From positions 223,749 through 249,969 of the forward strand of contig NZ_DHDZ01000033.1 of assembly GCF_002399615.1 (NCBI RefSeq): DNA of 26,221 bases, written 5' to 3'. The stretch's first letter is position 1; each line of letters opens with the position of its first letter. The stretch comes from Pedobacter sp. UBA4863. Lineage in GTDB: Bacteria > Bacteroidota > Bacteroidia > Sphingobacteriales > Sphingobacteriaceae. Shown piece after piece: positions 21,605 to 26,221 of this stretch. A program made the position numbers and the translations under genes. The notes below the pieces were generated by a model, which was not told where the DNA came from, did no database searches, and worked only from the letters and a program-made list of their open reading frames with translations.

Positions 21605-22384
21605 ATGGCGATCATAACATTAACGACAGATTTGGGCTCAAAGGATTTTTATCAGGCTGCTTTAAAGGGCAGTATCCTGAGTATCCTGCCAAATGTTAAT
21701 ATTATTGATATTACGCACGAAGTACCCGCCTTTAATATTTCTTACGCTGCTTTTGTTTTAAAAAATGCCTATGCCTACTTCCCCAAAAGTACGGTTCACT
21801 TAATAGGTATAGATTCTGTTTTTAACGAGAATACAAAATATGTGGCATTAAGTTGCAAAGGCCAATATTTTGTGGGTGCCGATAATGGAATTTTCTCGCT
21901 GCTTTTTGATGAACAGCCTGACGAATTGGTAGAACTAAATATTATGCAGGATTTAAAGTTTTTACATTTCCCGCTGGTTGATATTTTGGTAAAGGCCGCT
22001 GTGCATTTGGCAAAGGGTGGCAAACTTAAAGAAATTGGCATACCTGCCGATGATATTGAACAGCGTATGTTGTTACATCCTGTTATAGAAAGGGATATTA
22101 TTCGTGGCAGTGTTATTTTTGTGGATACTTTTAGCAACGTAATTACCAATATTACCAAAGATCTTTTCACCAAAGTTCAGCGTAACCGCGATTTTACTTT
22201 GTACTTTAGAAAGAGCGAAACCATTACACAACTGAGCTGGCATTACAACGAGGTTCCCGAAGGCGAAAAACTTTGTTTATTTGGTATCAGCAATCATTTA
22301 GAAATTGCCATTAATAAAGGTAAAGCCAGCAGTTTATTGGGCTTGCACTTAAATGATATTGTAAGGGTAGAGTTTCATCCTTAA
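21605..22384 (+). CDS. SAM hydroxide adenosyltransferase (DUF62 / fluorinase-like)
   Basis: 259 aa. The family hydrolyses S-adenosylmethionine to adenosine and methionine; fluorinase and chlorinase are specialised relatives. N-terminal ITLTTDLGSKDFYQAALKG contains the conserved Asp after TT. HLIGIDSVFNEN, FVGADNGIFSLLF (the SAM-binding VGxDNG motif), HPVIERDIIRGSVIFVDTFSNVITN (inter-domain strand) and a C-terminal beta domain complete it. The halide-loop insertion of fluorinases is not seen. No adjacent gene suggests a pathway. Its promoter must lie in 21501-21604, shared with phoH; I see no convincing TAnnTTTG pair there. Confidence 0.92.
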   Translation: MAIITLTTDLGSKDFYQAALKGSILSILPNVNIIDITHEVPAFNISYAAFVLKNAYAYFPKSTVHLIGIDSVFNENTKYVALSCKGQYFVGADNGIFSLLFDEQPDELVELNIMQDLKFLHFPLVDILVKAAVHLAKGGKLKEIGIPADDIEQRMLLHPVIERDIIRGSVIFVDTFSNVITNITKDLFTKVQRNRDFTLYFRKSETITQLSWHYNEVPEGEKLCLFGISNHLEIAINKGKASSLLGLHLNDIVRVEFHP

Positions 22385-22396
22385 AATCTGTATTTA

Positions 22397-22435
22397 CGTA
22401 ATAACACTCGTACTTTAAATACCGTAATAACACTC
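22397..22435. repeat. 13-bp direct repeat upstream of the T9SS cargo gene
   Basis: CGTAATAACACTC occurs at 22397-22409 and again, identically, at 22423-22435, giving a 26-bp spacing (about two and a half helical turns). It lies 61-99 bp before the start codon and just upstream of a -7 box. Confidence 0.7.
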
Positions 22436-22458
22436 AAAAAAGAAGTAAGCAGGCACGA

Positions 22459-22466
22459 TATTTTTG
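22459..22466 (+). promoter_or_regulatory. -7 promoter box of the T9SS cargo gene
   Basis: TATTTTTG fits TAnnTTTG, 29 bp before the ATG at 22496. No clear -33 box; the 13-bp repeats end 23 bp upstream and may bind a regulator that compensates. Confidence 0.45.
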
Positions 22467-22495
22467 TTTTTTATTTAATAACGACAAAAAGTAAA

Positions 22496-25201
22496 ATGTT
22501 TATGCTGAAAAAACTTACTTCTCACCACTTAAGAAAACGTCTACTTCGACTATTTTTATACTTAATTACGTTTATCAGCTTTCAGTTTGAAGGCAAAGCG
22601 CAAGGTTGGGCACACATTGGCTCGCCAAATAGCACCCGATATCAAGATAAATTTATACAAAATATAAGTTCTGCTATACACACCAATGGCGATATATATG
22701 TTGCCTACCATGGAGAATACACCTCCGTGTATGTTCGTAAACTAAACAGAGCTACGGGAATATGGGAAGATGTGCTTAATTCCATTTCTATATTTAATAG
22801 TGGAGGCGGTAGAACCATTAAAATAGCTATAACTAAAAGTGGCACACCTATAATAGCCATCAAACATTATGCTTCACCATATAATATCTCACTTTATAAA
22901 GCGGGGGCAACGCAATGGGAGCAATTAGGAACTTCTAGCCTTATATCTCAATACGAGGCTAAAGAGATTTCGTTAACCCTTGATAAGGATGATATTCCTC
23001 ATATACTATATCAAGCACACGAAGGATTGATTGCTATAAAAAAATTCATAAATAATTCTTGGGTCGATGTTGGAGACCAACTATTTGGTTACAGAAACGG
23101 AACAAACTACATAAGTTTAGCTATAGACAACAACAACATTCCTTATATAACTTACACTACTACATTGAACTATAATAGTAACGCATATGTTAGAAAGCTG
23201 ATTAACGATAAATGGGAGCTAATTGGAACCTCTAATACTTTTACATCTTTTCAAGTATCTAATGTTTTATTTGCATTAGATAAAGATAATAAGCCAAATA
23301 TTGCTTTTGTTACAACTACTGGAACTCAGATTTTAAAGTTAGAGGAAAATCAAACTTGGACTACATTATCTCCAAAGTTCACGGGTATTAATTATGACGC
23401 CGTTATGCTTATAGATGAACAAAACAATCTCTACATCTCTGGCAAGCAAACTCCAGTAATACCAAGATTAAGTGTTGCTAAACTTAACAGACAGGCGAGC
23501 CAACTTGAATTTGTAGGCAGCCCCAACTTTACAGGTAATACCTACGAGAACGCTCTAGTAACATCCACAGAAGGAAAAGTGACACTAATTTGTACGGATA
23601 GAACGTTGAAACCCAGTTTATCTGCAAGAACTTATCATCCTGAGAAAAACATTTGGGAGCTAATTGATAATTTTGGGATAGAGAGTTTCCGCACAGAAAG
23701 AGTAGTTAATGTAACAGATAAAGATATGATACCCTATGTTGCATATATAACTGCTAATGAAAAAAAAGCAGCCGTAAAAAAACTAGTTAGCGGTGTGTGG
23801 ACTAATTTAGGAACCATAGCGATATCTTCAGGTACAGCCTCGGATATTTCTTTAACTTTAAATAAAAGCACACCTTATATTTGCTTTTCCGATGGTGATT
23901 TCGAAAATAAAGCCACAGTTATGAGCTACGAAGCAACCACTAACTCTTGGTCTATTGTTGGTTTACCTGGATTTACAACAGCAGGTGTTCAAAGTCCTTA
24001 TCTTACAATTAATCACCAAGAAGAAATGTTTATCACCTTCATTGACAAAGCTAAAGGAAATCAAATTTCTACAATGAAATTTGATAGCAATTCAAATACA
24101 TGGTTCTATTTGGGGCAACAAGGTTATACATCTCCAGCAAAATCAATGGTTACTCAATATGAGAAAGATGGAAATTTAATAGTTACCTATCTAAATAATG
24201 ATAATAAAATTACAGCCTTGAGATGGGCCGAAACTAGTTGGAAAGAAATTGGAGGTGGAAGTCCAACTACATCAAGCGTAAACCACCTTTCTATGGCTAT
24301 TGATAATAACAACAACATTTATCTAGCTTATAATGATCTAATTAGTAAAAAAATAAAAGTTGCTAAAAACATTGTTAACGAAAACGACCTTAAAAATCAA
24401 AAAGCCGGCAATGAGTGGACAGAACTCAGCGAAATAGAAGCTACAGATCAAGATATAGGCGCTACTTCTATTATTGTGGATAGTAAAGGGATACCATATG
24501 TTGCATATATAAATAAACTACAAAACAATAAAATCTTTGTAAAACGATTTGTAAACAACCAATGGGATGTGGTTGGAGAACAGGCCAACTTATCATTTGG
24601 AGGGGTAGAAAATTTAGCTTTAACAATCTCTCAAGCTGGGCAAATTTACACCGCTTACAATGCCAATGGAATATTTGTACAATCTTTTGATACTAGTGTA
24701 CTCCCTATCAAACTTAGCCACTTTACTGCCAAAAAAACTCCAAATGCGGTAGTATTAAACTGGCAAACACAAATGGAACAATACAATAAAGGGTTTGAAA
24801 TTGAAAAAAGTATCGATGGTGAGAATTTCAACAGAATTGATTTCGTTATGGGTAAAAATAATCCGGGGAATTATTCTTTTACAGATTGGTATGCAAAAGT
24901 TGGTTTAAATTATTACCGCTTAAAGCAACTGGATTTCAACGGCAACTTTAGCTACAGTAATGTTGTAGCAGTTAACTTTGATTTAAAAGTAGCGGAAGTT
25001 TCTTTCTATCCTAATCCTGTAAGTAATGTGATTAACTTTATTAACCTCGGCAAACAAAACCTCGCAACTATTTATGATATACAAGGAAGAAAAGTAAAAG
25101 AAGTGACCATTTCAAATCAAAAGGCTATACTAGCTGACTTAAAACCAGGAATTTACTTTATAAATATTGAAGGCAAAAAAGTTAAATTTATAAAATTGTA
25201 A
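22496..25201 (+). CDS. T9SS type A sorting-domain protein with propeller-like repeats
   Basis: 901 aa, secreted. An N-terminal Sec signal (hydrophobic LLRLFLYLITFISFQF, cleavage near KAQG at about 36) is followed by about 14 units of 45-60 residues. Each has a W-x-x-[VIL]-G-like strand (WAHIGSPN, WEQLGTSS, WVDVGDQL, WELIGTSN, WSIVGLPG, WFYLGQQG, WKEIGGGS, WDVVGEQA) and a D-x-x-x-x-P-Y-[IV]-A/T-Y strand, suggesting beta-propeller blades. From about 740 to 830 a fibronectin-III-like domain follows (LSHFTAKKTPNAVVLNWQTQ through YYRLKQLDFNG). The C-terminal sorting domain starts at FYPNPVSN and ends GIYFINIEGKKVKFIKL, so the protein crosses the outer membrane by T9SS and may be attached to the surface. 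Target unknown. Confidence 0.9.
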   Translation: MFMLKKLTSHHLRKRLLRLFLYLITFISFQFEGKAQGWAHIGSPNSTRYQDKFIQNISSAIHTNGDIYVAYHGEYTSVYVRKLNRATGIWEDVLNSISIFNSGGGRTIKIAITKSGTPIIAIKHYASPYNISLYKAGATQWEQLGTSSLISQYEAKEISLTLDKDDIPHILYQAHEGLIAIKKFINNSWVDVGDQLFGYRNGTNYISLAIDNNNIPYITYTTTLNYNSNAYVRKLINDKWELIGTSNTFTSFQVSNVLFALDKDNKPNIAFVTTTGTQILKLEENQTWTTLSPKFTGINYDAVMLIDEQNNLYISGKQTPVIPRLSVAKLNRQASQLEFVGSPNFTGNTYENALVTSTEGKVTLICTDRTLKPSLSARTYHPEKNIWELIDNFGIESFRTERVVNVTDKDMIPYVAYITANEKKAAVKKLVSGVWTNLGTIAISSGTASDISLTLNKSTPYICFSDGDFENKATVMSYEATTNSWSIVGLPGFTTAGVQSPYLTINHQEEMFITFIDKAKGNQISTMKFDSNSNTWFYLGQQGYTSPAKSMVTQYEKDGNLIVTYLNNDNKITALRWAETSWKEIGGGSPTTSSVNHLSMAIDNNNNIYLAYNDLISKKIKVAKNIVNENDLKNQKAGNEWTELSEIEATDQDIGATSIIVDSKGIPYVAYINKLQNNKIFVKRFVNNQWDVVGEQANLSFGGVENLALTISQAGQIYTAYNANGIFVQSFDTSVLPIKLSHFTAKKTPNAVVLNWQTQMEQYNKGFEIEKSIDGENFNRIDFVMGKNNPGNYSFTDWYAKVGLNYYRLKQLDFNGNFSYSNVVAVNFDLKVAEVSFYPNPVSNVINFINLGKQNLATIYDIQGRKVKEVTISNQKAILADLKPGIYFINIEGKKVKFIKL

Positions 25202-25245
25202 ACCACTTCTTAAATAAGGCATAGAGTTTGATTAGGCAAAAGGAT

Positions 25246-25791
25246 ATGAATAAATTAATATTTAGTTTCCTTTTGCCTTTTTTGATTTTTGTGGATGCAA
25301 GGGCGCAAGACAGTACCGCATACGAGCTACAACGCAATAAAATAAACAGCTTGCTGGCCGAGAGAAGTGCTAAATTTGGGCAATATGAGGAGAGTTTAAG
25401 TGCGAGAACTGGAATTTTCGGATTTCAAACCAAAAAAGACATTAAGAACTCTAACGAGATTTTAAGGCAAATCGCCCTTAACGACAATGCTATTTTTACG
25501 GAACTGAAAGTATTGCTAGACTATAAGGACCTGCAATTTCAGCAAGTAAAATCTAACGTTGACCATAACGAATTAAGAATAGATAGTTATAAGAGAACCA
25601 TTAGAGATTTACAGGTAAAAAACGAGGAATTGCTTGATTATAATAAAAAAACAGATAAAAACGCCAGTTATTTGCAATTCTTATTAGCCTTGTTTATAGT
25701 TTCCACAGTAGTTTGTATATTCATTATCTACCGAAAAAACAATGCAATTAAAGCTAAGGAACCACAAAGTGGCATAAAAGTTATTACATGA
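25246..25791 (+). CDS. secreted/anchored coiled-coil membrane protein, 181 aa
   Basis: MNKLIFSFLLPFLIFVDARAQ is a signal peptide. The mature part is helical with heptad-like spacing (KINSLLAERSAKFGQYEESL, NDNAIFTELKVLLDYKDLQF, KSNVDHNELRIDSYKRTIRDL, KNEELLDYNKK), then one membrane helix (FLLALFIVSTVVCIFIIY, about 147-166) and a short basic cytosolic tail. It would place a coiled coil in the periplasm. Family not recognised. ATG at 25246 has AAAAGGA just upstream; a TTG in frame at 25228 would add six polar residues. The stop overlaps the next ORF's start as ATGA, so the two are translationally coupled. Confidence 0.85.
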   Translation: MNKLIFSFLLPFLIFVDARAQDSTAYELQRNKINSLLAERSAKFGQYEESLSARTGIFGFQTKKDIKNSNEILRQIALNDNAIFTELKVLLDYKDLQFQQVKSNVDHNELRIDSYKRTIRDLQVKNEELLDYNKKTDKNASYLQFLLALFIVSTVVCIFIIYRKNNAIKAKEPQSGIKVIT

Positions 25792-25934
25792 AAAGAGCAT
25801 TTTTTAAGGCATTGGTAAAGCTTAACAAATGGGTTTTACCTTCTTTGTACAAAAAAGACCCAATGAAATTAAGTACTTTTCAGAAAGCTATTTTAGGTTT
25901 TAGGTATTGGGCCTTAACCAATGCTCTAAAATAA
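25788..25934 (+). CDS. small basic protein, 48 aa, coupled to the upstream gene
   Basis: Starts at the ATG (25788-25790) that overlaps the preceding TGA (ATGA). Sequence MKRAFFKALVKLNKWVLPSL, then a YKKDPMKLSTFQKAILGFRY segment ending WALTNALK and TAA. Basic and amphipathic with Leu/Phe/Trp, no clear signal peptide. I recall similar ~50-aa proteins in Sphingobacteriaceae but no function. The overlap, coherent composition and in-frame stop support a real gene despite the size. Confidence 0.7.
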   Translation: MKRAFFKALVKLNKWVLPSLYKKDPMKLSTFQKAILGFRYWALTNALK

Positions 25935-26010
25935 ACCACTACGGATTAGAAATCTACAGTTTTAGCACAGACTGAAAGCCTTAACAGCATTCATTTACCA
26001 TACATTAGCA

Positions 26011-26089
26011 AGAGGAGGACATGAAAATAACGATATCTCTATCCATAGATCTCTCTTCGTGCCTCATCGAAAGGACGCAAGTAGTGTAA
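26011..26089 (+). CDS. possible 22-aa leader ORF with strong ribosome binding site
   Basis: GAGGAGG (26012-26018) lies 2 bp before an ATG at 26021 that opens a 22-codon frame (MKITISLSIDLSSCLIERTQVV) ending in TAA at 26087-26089. Such a Shine-Dalgarno is unusual here, where most genes have none, but the ATG is closer than optimal. It may be a leader peptide of a gene beyond the window or chance. The remaining 25935-26221 shows no other gene. Confidence 0.25.
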
Positions 26090-26183
26090 AACATTTATGG
26101 AAACTAAAGTAACTGTAATAAATTACAGGGGTTTAACCTTTAACTAGATAATAAACTAACCAGTAGTGCATATTGATTAGTTA

Positions 26184-26211
26184 TCCTCCCCCTACCCCCT
26201 CCAAAGGGGGA
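26184..26211. repeat. GC-rich C-run/G-run palindrome
   Basis: ACCCCC at 26194-26199 faces GGGGG at 26206-26210 around TCCAAA, preceded by another CCCCC. Such C-rich motifs around TCCAAA recur in Bacteroidota spacers from memory. It stands out against the AT-rich surroundings and may be a repeat-element end or terminator. Confidence 0.45.
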
Positions 26212-26221
26212 CACATGGCGT

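Noticed and set aside
26060..26090. Resemblance of CGAAAGGACGCAAG to the c-di-GMP (GEMM) riboswitch
   Set aside because: Only one short segment is similar; the paired stems and the remaining consensus blocks are absent.

Overview
The window reads as a low-GC Bacteroidota chromosome, most likely Sphingobacteriaceae (Pedobacter-like). Evidence: a C-terminal type IX secretion (T9SS) sorting domain, a BatA-type N-terminal membrane domain, DUF4199 and DUF3817 proteins, a non-catalytic dihydroorotase paralogue, TAnnTTTG promoter boxes and almost no Shine-Dalgarno sequences. The genus is an inference; no rRNA is present.

Region 1 (1-1850) is accessory DNA and the most interesting part. The degraded 3' end of a tyrosine recombinase (277-432) is followed by two small gene cassettes (517-1195 and 1196-1848). 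Each cassette holds one ORF and ends in a ~130-bp imperfect palindrome resembling an integron attC site. The decisive sign is that the first bases of each palindrome are the exact reverse complement of that same cassette's own 5' end (9 of 9 and 10 of 10 bases), as expected for elements that circularise and insert at G/TT. I read it as a small integron-type cassette array beside a dead recombinase.

Region 2 (1911-4380): a lipocalin-like lipoprotein with a strong terminator, a trans-sulfuration PLP enzyme on the plus strand, tRNA-Leu(CAA) with a terminator, and a DUF3817 membrane protein.

Region 3 (4381-21500) is a long, almost entirely minus-strand core block: hscB, rseP, dxr, a four-helix-bundle protein, a GH3-family protein, a membrane protein, two GT2 glycosyltransferases, DUF4199, an acidic unknown, the pseudo-dihydroorotase, a BatA-like vWA protein, a small Lys-rich plus-strand ORF, ribonuclease Z, a STAS protein, purC and phoH. 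Many spacers here are built of degenerate 7- or 8-bp tandem units, often followed by the complementary units so that the spacer can fold. dxr and phoH both begin with TTG.

Region 4 (21605-25934) is plus-strand: a SAM-hydrolase (DUF62) protein divergent from phoH, a 901-aa T9SS cargo protein whose repeats suggest fourteen propeller blades, a secreted or anchored coiled-coil protein and a translationally coupled 48-aa protein. The last ~290 bp contain no clear gene.
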